Shown here: one piece after another, positions 17,416 to 25,926 of the stretch
Position numbering within the stretch: the stretch's first letter is position 1
Layout: every line of letters begins with the position of its first letter
NCBI RefSeq assembly: GCF_001475935.1
Contig: NZ_LDQA01000004.1
Coordinates: 1 to 32,453 of the forward strand
DNA: 32,453 bases
Direction: 5' to 3'
Source of the DNA: Aureimonas ureilytica
GTDB taxonomy: Bacteria; Pseudomonadota; Alphaproteobacteria; Rhizobiales; Rhizobiaceae
Position numbers and translations under genes: made by a program
The notes under the pieces: generated by a model
What the model was told of the DNA's origin: nothing
Database searches by the model: none
Seen by the model: only the letters and a program-made list of their open reading frames with translations

Positions 17416-18370
17416 GGCGCATGAAGATCCGTCGATAGCTGAAGGCGAGGGTGACGCAGATCAGGAAGAGCACGACGCCGATGGCGCTGCCGAAGCCGAC
17501 CTTCATGCGCGTGACGCCGTAGGTATAAAGGAAGGTGACCATGGTCTGGGTCGAGTTGGACGGCCCGCCGCCGGTGAGCGGCATGATCATGTCGAAGAGC
17601 TGGAGCGAGCCGATCACCGAGAAGAAGACCGACAGGCGGATCGTCGGCGAGAGAAGCGGCAGCGTGATGGTGCGGAACTTCTGCCAGGGTGTCGCCCCGT
17701 CGATATCGGCCGCTTCATACAGCGACTTGTCGATCGACTGGAGCCCGGCGATGAAGAGCATCATGTGGAAGCCGAAATACTTCCACACGACCACTGCCAG
17801 CACGGCATAGATCGCGGTGTCCCGGTCGGCCAGAACATAGGGCGTCGCGACGCCCACAAAGCTGGCGAGCGAGGCGACGAGGCCGTAATCGCCATCATAG
17901 ATGAAGCGCCAGATCAGGCCGGCCGCGACATCGGCGAGGACGTAAGGCAGGAAGAACACGAGGCGGAAGGCCGTCGCGCCCGGAATGCGGTTGGACACGA
18001 GCGTCGCCAGCCAGAGCGCCAGCGGAAGCTGGAGCAGGAGCGAGACGAGGATGATCAGGCCGTTGTTGGTGAGCGCCGTGCGAAAGGCCTTGTTGCCCCA
18101 GAGCGTCTCGAAATTCTTGAGCCCGACGAAATTCGTCGGCTCGCCATAGCCGCTCCAGTCGAACAAGCTGTACCACGCCGCCTCGCCCATGGGCAGGATG
18201 ACGAAGAGCGTGAAGAGGAGGAGCGCGGGCGGCAGGAAGAGCACCAGAACCGGCCCCACTCCGCCGATATTGCGATAGGTGCCACCCCGTGCGCCGCTGC
18301 GGCGCGGCTTGCCGAGGGCGGGCGCCTTGCGGGCGGCGCGTGCCCCGATGATTCCGGTCGCGTCGGACAT
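17408..18370 (-). CDS. Sugar ABC transporter permease, MalF type
   Basis: The 320-residue protein begins with a basic cytoplasmic tail of about 38 residues and has about six membrane helices. The EAA loop is SLYEAADIDGATPWQKFRT followed by ITLPLLSP. The segment LTGGGPSNSTQTMVTFLY is characteristic of CUT1 sugar permeases. GAAGGAGACGAG lies just before the ATG. It forms a heterodimer with the MalG-type subunit encoded next, and is separated from the binding-protein gene by a 79-base gap that holds a hairpin. Confidence 0.92.
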   Translation of the reverse strand: MSDATGIIGARAARKAPALGKPRRSGARGGTYRNIGGVGPVLVLFLPPALLLFTLFVILPMGEAAWYSLFDWSGYGEPTNFVGLKNFETLWGNKAFRTALTNNGLIILVSLLLQLPLALWLATLVSNRIPGATAFRLVFFLPYVLADVAAGLIWRFIYDGDYGLVASLASFVGVATPYVLADRDTAIYAVLAVVVWKYFGFHMMLFIAGLQSIDKSLYEAADIDGATPWQKFRTITLPLLSPTIRLSVFFSVIGSLQLFDMIMPLTGGGPSNSTQTMVTFLYTYGVTRMKVGFGSAIGVVLFLICVTLAFSYRRIFMRHD

Positions 18371-18404
18371 CTCGTCTCCTTCGCCTGTCGAAACGCGGAT
18401 GGCG

Positions 18405-18423
18405 GGGCGGTGCGACGCCGCCC
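18405..18423 (-). promoter_or_regulatory. Intercistronic hairpin between the binding-protein and permease genes
   Basis: GGGCGG (18405-18410) pairs with CCGCCC (18418-18423) over a seven-base loop in the only sizeable gap of the operon. Such stem-loops after periplasmic binding-protein genes often protect the upstream mRNA or partly stop transcription, so that more binding protein than permease is made. The role here is inferred. Confidence 0.45.
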
Positions 18424-18449
18424 TCGGCCGTCTTGAAACGGCGCTCGGC

Positions 18450-19745
18450 CTATTCCAGCTCGAACGCGTCCTGGATTTCCTGCGCGGCGGCTTCCGGTTC
18501 CATCTGGCCGGAGACGACCTCCATGGTCGCGTCGTTGACCACGCGCCCGACCGAGGGGCCGAGATCCTGATCGAGGAAGAGTTGGTGGAAGCTGGAGCGG
18601 GACAGCTGCGCGGCGAAGTCCTGAACGATCGGGTCCTTCAGCGCGGCGTCCGCGCCGGCGGCGGCCGGGATCAGCATCCCGTTTTCGGCCATGGTGCGCT
18701 GCGCCTCCGGGCCGCTGAACCAGCGCACGAAGTCTATCGCCTCCTTCGAGGCATTGCGCGACACCGCCCAGCAATTGACGCCGCCGAAGGTCTCGTCGCC
18801 CTTGGACTGGCCGCCCGCCACAGTGGGGAAAGGGAAGATGCCGAGCTGATCGCGCGCGATGCCCTTGCCGTCTGTCGCGGCGGCCGCCTGCCGGTTGGCC
18901 GAGTCGTCGAAGGTGAGCAGCATGGCGGCGCGCCCGTCGCCGAACAGGGCGAGCGTGTCCTGCCATTTCGTGCCGAGATAGCCGGGCTGGAAGGGCTCGG
19001 CCGCGCCGAGTTCCTTCACCTTGGCGAAGGCGTCCACGAAGGGCTTTGCGGTGAAACCGCCGTCTTCGTTGGCCTTGGCGGCGGCAAAGGCCGGCTGCCC
19101 GCCTTCGCGCAGGGCCAGATAGGACCAGTAGAAATGCAGGGGCCACTTGTCGCCGCCGCCGCCCGCGATGGGCGTGACGCCCGCCGTCTTCAGCGCCTTC
19201 ACGGCGCCCATGAAATCGTCCCAGGTCTTGATCGAGGCGGCATCGACGCCGGCCTTGGCGAAGAGCGCCTTGTTGTAGAAGAAGCCGGTCATGCTCATCT
19301 TCAGCGGCACGCAGAGCGTCTTGCCGTCGATGGTCGCGCCGTTCAGCGCGGCCGGCGTGAAGCTCTTGGCCCAGGCGCCATCGTCGGCCTGCATGGCTTC
19401 GGTCAGATCCTGCACCGCGCCGGCCTCGGCCTGCGCCTTCAGCACGCCGCCGGACCAGCTGTAGAAGAGATCGGGTGCGTCGTTGCTCTGAAGAAGCGTC
19501 GGCAGCTTGGCCTTGAAGGCCTCGTTTTCGAGAAACTGAAGCTCGACCGTGGTGCCCGGATGCTGGGATTGATAGGTGTCTGCGAGATTTCGCCAGATCG
19601 CGACATAACGCGGATTAGCTTCGACATGCATCAGGCGCACCTTGGTCTGCGCGGCGGCGGGTGCTGAAACACCTGCCAATGGGCCTGCGACAATGCATGC
19701 AAGGGCGACGCCGCGCGCAAGGCGCGCTCGGATGATGTACCGCAT
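18450..19745 (-). CDS. Extracellular sugar-binding protein of an ABC transporter
   Basis: GGGAGGA four bases before the ATG at 19745 is a strong ribosome binding site and is preferred over an upstream in-frame ATG at 19778. The 431-residue protein starts with a Sec signal peptide of about 33 residues (basic RARLARG, hydrophobic VALACIVAGPLAG, cleavage near APAAAQ). There is no lipobox cysteine. The mature part fits the family 1 solute-binding fold (TVELQFLENEAFKAKLPTLL, APDLFYSWSGGVL, PLKMSMTGFFYNKALF). It should catch the substrate in the periplasm and hand it to the permeases encoded downstream. Such proteins bind mono- to oligosaccharides; the ligand is not visible. It is the first gene of the minus-strand operon. 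Confidence 0.92.
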   Translation of the reverse strand: MRYIIRARLARGVALACIVAGPLAGVSAPAAAQTKVRLMHVEANPRYVAIWRNLADTYQSQHPGTTVELQFLENEAFKAKLPTLLQSNDAPDLFYSWSGGVLKAQAEAGAVQDLTEAMQADDGAWAKSFTPAALNGATIDGKTLCVPLKMSMTGFFYNKALFAKAGVDAASIKTWDDFMGAVKALKTAGVTPIAGGGGDKWPLHFYWSYLALREGGQPAFAAAKANEDGGFTAKPFVDAFAKVKELGAAEPFQPGYLGTKWQDTLALFGDGRAAMLLTFDDSANRQAAAATDGKGIARDQLGIFPFPTVAGGQSKGDETFGGVNCWAVSRNASKEAIDFVRWFSGPEAQRTMAENGMLIPAAAGADAALKDPIVQDFAAQLSRSSFHQLFLDQDLGPSVGRVVNDATMEVVSGQMEPEAAAQEIQDAFELE

Positions 19746-19784
19746 GAAGTCCTCCCAGCTGGCTATTTTTGAAGCCATGCGGAT

Positions 19785-19815
19785 TTAATACGGCCCATTG
19801 TGCTTCGCCTGTCAA
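19785..19815 (-). promoter_or_regulatory. Promoter of the minus-strand sugar operon
   Basis: Read on the minus strand, TTGACA (19810-19815) is followed after 19 bases by TATTAA (19785-19790). The -35 box is perfect and the spacer is slightly long. It lies 40-70 bases before the binding-protein start in the divergent region shared with the ROK gene. Confidence 0.5.
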
Positions 19816-19878
19816 GCGAACAGACCAAAATCTCGCGAATTTGAGCCTTCTGCTTCACCGCACCGCGAATCTGCGTGG

Positions 19879-19930
19879 TTGACAGACTAAGGCAATGTCG
19901 TCTTATTCGCGCATCCCGAATTAAATCGGG
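19879..19930 (+). promoter_or_regulatory. Promoter and candidate operator of the ROK regulator gene
   Basis: TTGACA (19879-19884) is a perfect -35 box; 17 bases later CTTATT (19902-19907) is a weak -10. The expected transcript start falls on the inverted repeat CCCGAATTAAATCGGG (19915-19930), with CCCGA/TCGGG arms and a TTAA core. This position suits repression of the gene by its own product. GGGAGG follows as ribosome binding site. Confidence 0.5.
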
Positions 19931-19953
19931 GAGGGGTTGGGAGGCGCGAAGGC

Positions 19954-21174
19954 ATGAAGACGGGCGATCCCGAACTGATGCGTGAGATCAACCGGTTCCA
20001 CATTCTGGACCTGATCCGCCGTCACGGCCCGATCTCCCGCGTCGAGCTCTGCGCGCGGGGCGAACTGTCCTCCACCACCGTATCCGCCATCACCGGAGCG
20101 TTGATCGAGGACGGCATCATCCAGCCGGTCGCGGTCGGCGGCATCCACGAGCCCACGCGGGGGCGGCCGCGCGTCATGCTGCAGCTCAATCCAGTGGCCG
20201 CGCGCGTCGTGGGCCTGCGTGTCGGCCCGCATGGGATCGCCGTCACCGTCACCGATTTTCGTGGCGAGATCCTGGCAAGCCTGGAGCTCCCCGTTCGCGT
20301 GCGCCGGCAGAGCGTGCCGGTCGTTGCCGATTTAGCGGAGGATGCCGTGCGACGTGCCGTCGTGGAAGCAGGACTGACGCTCAAATCCATCGACAGCGTG
20401 TGTGCGACCGTGCCGGGCATCGTGGAATATGGCACGGGCCTCGTGCGCCTCAGCCCGATCTTTTCCGAGCCCGACGTGGTGTTCGGCGAGGCGCTGTCGA
20501 GCCGGCTCGGCGTTCCCGCCATCGTGGAAAGCGACGCCAACGCTCTGGCGCTGGCCGAGCACTGGTTCGGCTCCTGCCGCGACATGAGCGATTTCGCCGT
20601 CGTTTCGCTGGAACAGGCGATCGGCCTCGGCGTGCTGCATGGCGGCCAATTGTTTCGCGGCGTTCATGGTCTCAGCCACGATATCGGCTCTATGGTGATC
20701 GGCCGCCAAGCGGACGGGCGGCTCCTGCGCCTCATCGATCTCGCCTCCGAACAGGCGGTGCTCTGCGGTTTCGAGGCCGATCCGTCGATGCGCGATGCCG
20801 TCCATGCCGGGCTCGGCCTGCGCCATGCCGTGGAACGGCTCAGCTCCGATGGGGTGGATGTCGCGTCGGTGCGCGATGTCGTGGAACAGGCGGGACACGC
20901 CATCGGCATTGCGGTCGCCAATATCGTCACGCTCTTCGCGCCGCCGCGCATCGTCCTGTCCGGCGCGCTTCTCCATCTCGGCGCGGCTTTGACGGACGCC
21001 ATCGCGCAAGGTTTCGCGGAGGCCGTCGCGGAGCCCTTGGCGCGCTCCACCACTATGAGTTTCGACCCGCCGCGCGCGAGCGCTCGGCTCGGCCAGGGCG
21101 CGGCGGCCGTGGCGCTCTGCGAGCTTTACGGCTCGCCCTGGAACACGACAGGCCCGGTGCGACCGGCCGCCTGA
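19954..21174 (+). CDS. ROK-family transcriptional regulator of the sugar locus
   Basis: GGGAGG precedes the ATG. The 406-residue protein has an N-terminal winged helix (about 8-60: INRFHILDLIRRHGPISRVE, then LSSTTVSAITGALIEDGII) followed by a ROK sugar-kinase-like domain (about 85-395). The phosphoryl-transfer Asp position is kept in ESDANALALAE (Asp194). The ROK zinc motif (GEIGH then CxCGxxGCLE) is lost: the matching region reads GLSHDIGSMV and DGRLLRLIDLAS, with none of the three cysteines and Ser in place of the final His. It most likely acts as a NagC/XylR-like sugar-responsive repressor of both divergent operons. It is the first gene of a three-gene plus-strand unit with the second oxidoreductase and ThuA-like gene. 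Confidence 0.87.
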   Translation: MKTGDPELMREINRFHILDLIRRHGPISRVELCARGELSSTTVSAITGALIEDGIIQPVAVGGIHEPTRGRPRVMLQLNPVAARVVGLRVGPHGIAVTVTDFRGEILASLELPVRVRRQSVPVVADLAEDAVRRAVVEAGLTLKSIDSVCATVPGIVEYGTGLVRLSPIFSEPDVVFGEALSSRLGVPAIVESDANALALAEHWFGSCRDMSDFAVVSLEQAIGLGVLHGGQLFRGVHGLSHDIGSMVIGRQADGRLLRLIDLASEQAVLCGFEADPSMRDAVHAGLGLRHAVERLSSDGVDVASVRDVVEQAGHAIGIAVANIVTLFAPPRIVLSGALLHLGAALTDAIAQGFAEAVAEPLARSTTMSFDPPRASARLGQGAAAVALCELYGSPWNTTGPVRPAA

Positions 21175-21216
21175 CCTCGACTGCATATCTCACGGAATCT
21201 GGGAGGATTTCCCGTC

Positions 21217-22311
21217 ATGACGCCTGTTGGCATCGGCATTATCGGCTGCGGCAATATCAGCGCCGCCTATCTGAAAGCAGCCCGCAACTTCCCCGTCCTC
21301 GACATTCGTGCGCTGGCCGATCGGCGCTTGGAGGCGGCCGAGGCGCGCGGCGCGGAGTTCGGCATCCCGGCCGTGTCGGTGGAGGCGCTGCTGGCCGATC
21401 CCACCATCGAGATCGTCTTGAACCTCACCATTCCCGCCGCCCATGTCGAGGTCGGCCTCCAGATCCTGGCAGCGGGCAAGCATGCCTATTCGGAAAAACC
21501 TCTTGGCATCGACTTCGCGGACGCCACGCGTCTCACCGAGGAGGCCAAGCGGCGGGGCCTGCGGCTCGGCTCGGCGCCCGACACGTTCCTCGGCGGCGCG
21601 CATCAGGCCGCGCGCGCCTTTCTGGACCAAGGGCATCTGGGCCAGCCGATCGGCGGCAGCGCCTTCTTCCTGTGCCCCGGCCACGAGCGCTGGCACCCGG
21701 ACCCGGCCTTCTATTACAAGGCCGGCGGCGGGCCGATGCTCGACATGGGCCCCTATTACATCACCGATCTCGTCAATCTGCTCGGCCCCGTCGCGCGCGT
21801 CGCCGGCCTGTCGCCCGAGCCGCGCCGACAGCGCACCATCACCTCGCAGCCGCGCAACGGCGAGCTGATCGATGTCGAGGTGCCGACCCATGTCGCCGGG
21901 GCGCTGCAATTCCAAAACGGCGCGGTCGTCACCATGGCAATGAGCTTCGATGTGGCCGGCCACAAGCATCTGCCGCTGGAAGTCTATGGCACGGACGGCT
22001 CCCTGATCGTGCCCGATCCCAACCATTTCGGCGGCGATCTGTCCTTTCTGCCCAAGGGCGGGGAATGGCGGTCGCTAGCCGTCGAAGAGCCTTATGCGGA
22101 CGGCAATTACCGCTCGCTGGGCCTTGCCGACATGGCCGCCGCACTCCGGCAGGGTCGGCCGCACCGCGCCCATGGCGACCTCGCGCTGCATGTGCTGGAG
22201 GTCATGGAAGCCTTCGGGCGCTCCAACGAGACCGGGCGCTTCGTGGAGATCGACACGCGCCCCGAGCGCCCCGCGCCGCTGGCTGCCGACCCGGCGCTGA
22301 GCGGGCTTTGA
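21217..22311 (+). CDS. Gfo/Idh/MocA-family oxidoreductase (second copy)
   Basis: GGGAGGA nine bases before the ATG fixes the start. The 364-residue enzyme has a clean Rossmann motif GIIGCGNIS (7-15) and the catalytic EKPLG with Lys94. The C-terminal motif reads GGGPMLDMGPYYITDL, with Asp kept but the usual His of the D-x-G-x-H motif replaced by Tyr. It differs clearly from the first copy (391 residues, [15 protein letters not shown]), so the two are not a recent duplication and probably act on different substrates or in opposite directions. It sits 42 bases after the ROK gene and 22 before the ThuA-like gene. Rhizobial ThuB, a partner of ThuA in disaccharide use, belongs to this family. Confidence 0.88.
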   Translation: MTPVGIGIIGCGNISAAYLKAARNFPVLDIRALADRRLEAAEARGAEFGIPAVSVEALLADPTIEIVLNLTIPAAHVEVGLQILAAGKHAYSEKPLGIDFADATRLTEEAKRRGLRLGSAPDTFLGGAHQAARAFLDQGHLGQPIGGSAFFLCPGHERWHPDPAFYYKAGGGPMLDMGPYYITDLVNLLGPVARVAGLSPEPRRQRTITSQPRNGELIDVEVPTHVAGALQFQNGAVVTMAMSFDVAGHKHLPLEVYGTDGSLIVPDPNHFGGDLSFLPKGGEWRSLAVEEPYADGNYRSLGLADMAAALRQGRPHRAHGDLALHVLEVMEAFGRSNETGRFVEIDTRPERPAPLAADPALSGL

Positions 22312-22333
22312 GACATCTGGGAGGAGAGCCATC

Positions 22334-22975
22334 ATGAAGGAAGCACTGATCGTCTGGGGCGGCTGGAGCGGGCACGAGCCGAAGGAATGCGCCGATGTGG
22401 TCGGCGCCATGCTGGAGGCCGAAGGGTTCAAGGTGTTCAAGGAGAACACGACGGAAGCCTTTGCCGACCCGTCCATCCGCGATCTCAGCCTGATCGTTCC
22501 GATCATCACCATGGCCAAGATCGAGAAGGAGGAACTCTCCAACCTTCTGGAAGCGGTGAAGGGCGGCGTCGGGCTCGGCGGCTATCATGGCGGCATGGGC
22601 GACGCCTTCCGCGACCAGCCGGACTACCAGTTCATGGTGGGCGGGCAATGGGTCGCCCATCCCGGCAATATCATCGACTACACCGTGGACGTGACTCGGC
22701 CCGACGATCCGGTGATGGAGGGCATCCCGAGCTTTCCCTATCGCTCGGAGCAATATTACATGCATGTCGACCCTTCGAACGAGGTTCTGGCGACGACGCG
22801 GTTCAACGGCGACCATGCCGAATGGATCGACGGGACGGTGATGCCGGTCGTGTGGAAGCGCCGCTTCGGCAAGGGCCGCGTCTTCTATTCCTCGCTCGGC
22901 CATGTCGCCTCGGAATTTGAGGTGCCACCAATGCGCGAAATCCTGCGTCGCGGCCTGCTTTGGGCGGCGGCCTGA
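22334..22975 (+). CDS. ThuA-domain protein (trehalose-utilisation-like)
   Basis: GGGAGGAG precedes the ATG. The 213-residue cytoplasmic protein has the glutamine-amidotransferase-like ThuA fold: ALIVWGGWSGHEPKE at the N-terminus, GVGLGGYHGGMGDAF at about 78-92, YRSEQYYMHVDPSNEVLATT at about 136-155, and the family end GKGRVFYSSLGHVASEF. The length is normal for the family. ThuA was named from trehalose/maltitol use in Sinorhizobium, where it works with the oxidoreductase ThuB; later work ties the pair to 3-keto-disaccharide chemistry. It is the last gene of the ROK unit, and its partner would be the oxidoreductase just upstream. Which sugar is used here is not known. Confidence 0.87.
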   Translation: MKEALIVWGGWSGHEPKECADVVGAMLEAEGFKVFKENTTEAFADPSIRDLSLIVPIITMAKIEKEELSNLLEAVKGGVGLGGYHGGMGDAFRDQPDYQFMVGGQWVAHPGNIIDYTVDVTRPDDPVMEGIPSFPYRSEQYYMHVDPSNEVLATTRFNGDHAEWIDGTVMPVVWKRRFGKGRVFYSSLGHVASEFEVPPMREILRRGLLWAAA

Positions 22976-23115
22976 CCAGGCTTTCACCGTTGGCGCAAAG
23001 GTGATGCCGGCCTCGCGCTTGCGATCGAGGCGGCGCATCCCGACATGCCCAGCCCAAGCGACGAGGCCGCGACGTGCGATGCGGCCCCGTTGTAACCTCG
23101 GGCGCAAGGATCAGC

Positions 23116-24108
23116 ATGGTCGCCAATCGCTATTATTCAGGCCCCGTCAGCGACCATTTCGACGGAACGCGCTTCTTCAATCCCGGCGGCATCGAGCCGC
23201 TGGGATTGCTCGAGGTCCTGCGCTGGCGGTGGAGCGGTGGGCGCTCGGTCTGGCCGAAGACAATCGAGAATGCCGGCCGGACATCGGTGCCGGCGGCGCG
23301 GGTGGAGGATCTGCGCGTCACCATGGTCGGCCATGCGACGCTTCTCGTGCAGGTCGCGGGCGTCAATATCCTGACCGATCCCGTCTGGTCGGAGCGCGTG
23401 TCGCCCGTCAGCTTCGCCGGCCCCAAGCGCGTTCGCGCGCCGGGCATCGCCTTCGACGCGCTGCCCAGGATCGATCTCGTTCTCCTTTCGCACAATCATT
23501 ACGACCATCTCGACATCCGCACCCTTCGCCGGCTGAAGGAAGCGTATGATCCGCTCGTCGTGACGCCGCTCGGAAACGACCGCATTTTATCGGATGCCGG
23601 CCTCGGGATGCGCGTGATGGTGGCCGATTGGGGCGACCGGGTAGAGACGCCCTTCGGCATAGTCCATTGCGAGCCCGCGCATCATTGGTCGGCGCGCGGC
23701 ACGCGCGACCGGCGCATGGCGCTCTGGGCGAGCTTCGTTCTGGAAACCGAAGTGGGGCGCATCTACCATATCGGCGACACCGGCTTTCACGACGGGATCA
23801 ACTACCGCGCCGCCGGGGAGAAGCATGGCGGCTTCCGGCTCGCGATCCTGCCGATCGGCGCCTATGCGCCGCGCTGGTTCATGAAGGGCCAGCATCAGAA
23901 CCCGGACGAGGCGGTGCGGGGCATGGTGCTGGCGGGCGCCGAGTTCGCGGTCGGCCATCACTGGTCGACCTTTCAGCTCACCGACGAGGCGATCGACGAG
24001 CCGGCGGAGCAACTGGCGCAGGCGCTTCGGGACCATGGCGTATCAGCCGACCGGTTCCGCCCGCTTCTGGCCGGCGAGGCCTGGGACGTTCCTGCGGCGG
24101 TGCGCTGA
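23116..24108 (+). CDS. Metallo-beta-lactamase-fold hydrolase, NAPE-PLD/UlaG-like
   Basis: CAAGGA five bases before the ATG at 23116 supports this start over a GTG at 23074. The 330-residue protein has the binuclear metal motif SHNHYDHLD with His126, His128, Asp130 and His131, further ligands in CEPAHHWSARG and HIGDTGFHDG, and a late His in GHHWSTF. The N-terminus (FDGTRFFNPGG) and the phrase ILTDPVWSERVSPVSFAGPKR are typical of the bacterial relatives of N-acylphosphatidylethanolamine phospholipase D. No signal peptide is seen. The substrate may be a phosphodiester, lactone or lipid; it cannot be told apart here. It lies 140 bases after the ThuA-like gene and probably has its own promoter. 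Confidence 0.86.
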   Translation: MVANRYYSGPVSDHFDGTRFFNPGGIEPLGLLEVLRWRWSGGRSVWPKTIENAGRTSVPAARVEDLRVTMVGHATLLVQVAGVNILTDPVWSERVSPVSFAGPKRVRAPGIAFDALPRIDLVLLSHNHYDHLDIRTLRRLKEAYDPLVVTPLGNDRILSDAGLGMRVMVADWGDRVETPFGIVHCEPAHHWSARGTRDRRMALWASFVLETEVGRIYHIGDTGFHDGINYRAAGEKHGGFRLAILPIGAYAPRWFMKGQHQNPDEAVRGMVLAGAEFAVGHHWSTFQLTDEAIDEPAEQLAQALRDHGVSADRFRPLLAGEAWDVPAAVR

Positions 24109-24120
24109 CGGTGGGCTTCC

Positions 24121-25917
24121 TCAACTCGGCGGTTTGACGAGAAACACCTTCAAGCCTCCGGATGAGGGCAGGGGCGTGAGATAGTTCACGCTGTCGCCTG
24201 CCGCCAACCGGGCGTAGAGCCCGCTTCCATCGTCGGTCGGCAGTGCGCGCGCCGCCTCGACCGAGGGGCAGACGGCGACGATGCCGACATGGGCGGCGCG
24301 CAGCAGGGCTTCGGCCTCGCTCGGCTTGGCGCGCGCGATCTTCAGCTCGGCCAGCATCCCCGCCTGATTGCGGTGATAGGGCGCGCTCAACACCCGATGG
24401 GGCGTGAAGCGCAGCAGCCAGGAGCCGCTGTCCGGGTCGGCGGAGACGACGGTGGGCGGCAGAGTGGCCAGCGGGGTAAGAGCCGCCGCGCCATGGCAGG
24501 CCTCGGAGGCAAGCCCATAGGGATTGGCAGCCGATGCTGGGCTGGCGATGCTTTCGGGGCGCAGCAGAAGCTTGCCGGCCAGCGCCCAAGTGGTCGACGG
24601 CGCGCAAAGAACCGCGAGCCCATAGGCAAGCGCCGGTGCGAACTGGCCCTTGGCAAGGAGATAACGGGCGCGAAGGTCGGTGATCCAAAGGGCCAGCGGT
24701 GGGATCGACAGAAGATTGGAGAACATCGTGCCGCGCACCTGCACGACGGCGATGGCGAGCGAAACCAGAAGCAGCGCGCCCATCGTCGCGTGAAACGCTA
24801 TCCGGTCGCGCCGGATCAGCCGCCATCCGCAGACGAGAAGCGCCAGAAGGGCCGGCGCGTAGAAGGCCCCCAGCATGTCCGGCTCGGTCTGTGCGAAGGC
24901 GACGATCGAGCGCGCTTCGCTCACCTTGTCGAGCCAGAGCGTGACCAGCAAAGGGTCGAGATTGGCCAGCGGATTGCCGAGACATTGCGGCGCGATCCAG
25001 CGCGCCAGGCCGAGCGTCAGTGCGCCGATCGCCGCAAGGCACGCCCATCGCGTGCCACGCGTCCTCGCGCTCGCCAGGAATGCGGCCAGTGCAAGCGACG
25101 CGCCGCCGAAGACGGCCAGCGTACAGTAACCGAAGGAGAAATTATCGCAGGTGACGACGAAGTATCGGGTGGGCGGCACGGTCGCGACATAGAGGACGGT
25201 ATTGCCGAGCGCGAGCGCCAACGAAAAACCGATGGCCTGCGCGCGGAAGGTGCGGCCCTCCACCGCCCAGAACAGGGCCACCACGGCACAGGCCGCCGCG
25301 ATCAGCGGCGTCGTTTCCGCGCCGATGGCCAGCGCGAGGGAGGCAGCGATGCCAGCCCCGGCATAGCCCCACCAGCCCGGCCGCGCTACGAGAACGGCCG
25401 TCACCACCGCGACGAGCGCCAGTTGCGCGTTGTGATGGTCGATCGCGCCGGGCAGGAATCGATTCGAGAAGGCGAGATAGAAACCTGTGAGAAGAAAGGC
25501 CGCATGGCTCGTGAGCCGTCCTCCGATGGCTTGGCCTGCCGCGCCGAAGGCCGCCAGCACGGGCAGCGTCAGGGCGAGCGGCCAGAGCGCGAGGGCGAGG
25601 GCCTCAGCCCAACCATGGCTGACCACGAGTCCGAACAAGGAGATCAAAAGCGCGATCGGCGCGTCGATCAGGCGCGACCAGTGCATGAGCACGCCGGGCG
25701 GAGGCCCCAGGCGATATTGCATGAGATCGAACCAGCCCTGCCCGGCGAGATAATCCCGGACTTCGACCAGACGCATCGCGTCGTCATTGTCCGCGCCGAC
25801 ATAATCGGTCGCGCTCGGCAGGGTCATCAGGCAGATGACAGCGATCGTGAGCGCGCCATAGACGAGGGCGCGGCGGATGATCCGCCGCGAGGACAGGGGA
25901 AAGGCGGTCTCGCTCAC
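24121..25917 (-). CDS. Polytopic membrane protein, GT-C glycosyltransferase-like
   Basis: The 598-residue product begins at a GTG with no clear ribosome binding site. It has about 10-12 membrane helices, the first at about 16-35. The first outside loop carries the acidic cluster ADNDDAMRLVEVRDYL (Asp43, Asp45, Asp46), followed by GPPPGVLMHWSRLIDAP and later FLPGAIDHHNAQL. This is the pattern of GT-C enzymes, which transfer sugars from polyprenyl-phosphate donors outside the membrane. A soluble C-terminal region of about 150 residues follows. The neighbouring GT2 enzyme could make such a lipid-linked donor, which supports the reading. The family match is by topology and motif only, so the call is tentative. 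Confidence 0.65.
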   Translation of the reverse strand: MSETAFPLSSRRIIRRALVYGALTIAVICLMTLPSATDYVGADNDDAMRLVEVRDYLAGQGWFDLMQYRLGPPPGVLMHWSRLIDAPIALLISLFGLVVSHGWAEALALALWPLALTLPVLAAFGAAGQAIGGRLTSHAAFLLTGFYLAFSNRFLPGAIDHHNAQLALVAVVTAVLVARPGWWGYAGAGIAASLALAIGAETTPLIAAACAVVALFWAVEGRTFRAQAIGFSLALALGNTVLYVATVPPTRYFVVTCDNFSFGYCTLAVFGGASLALAAFLASARTRGTRWACLAAIGALTLGLARWIAPQCLGNPLANLDPLLVTLWLDKVSEARSIVAFAQTEPDMLGAFYAPALLALLVCGWRLIRRDRIAFHATMGALLLVSLAIAVVQVRGTMFSNLLSIPPLALWITDLRARYLLAKGQFAPALAYGLAVLCAPSTTWALAGKLLLRPESIASPASAANPYGLASEACHGAAALTPLATLPPTVVSADPDSGSWLLRFTPHRVLSAPYHRNQAGMLAELKIARAKPSEAEALLRAAHVGIVAVCPSVEAARALPTDDGSGLYARLAAGDSVNYLTPLPSSGGLKVFLVKPPS

Positions 25918-25926
25918 GATCGATCG

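Noticed and set aside
19828-19842. AAAT...ATTT element around TCGCGA as a ROK operator
   Set aside because: Only the outer four bases and the central TCGCGA are symmetric and they are out of register, so it is not a convincing inverted repeat.
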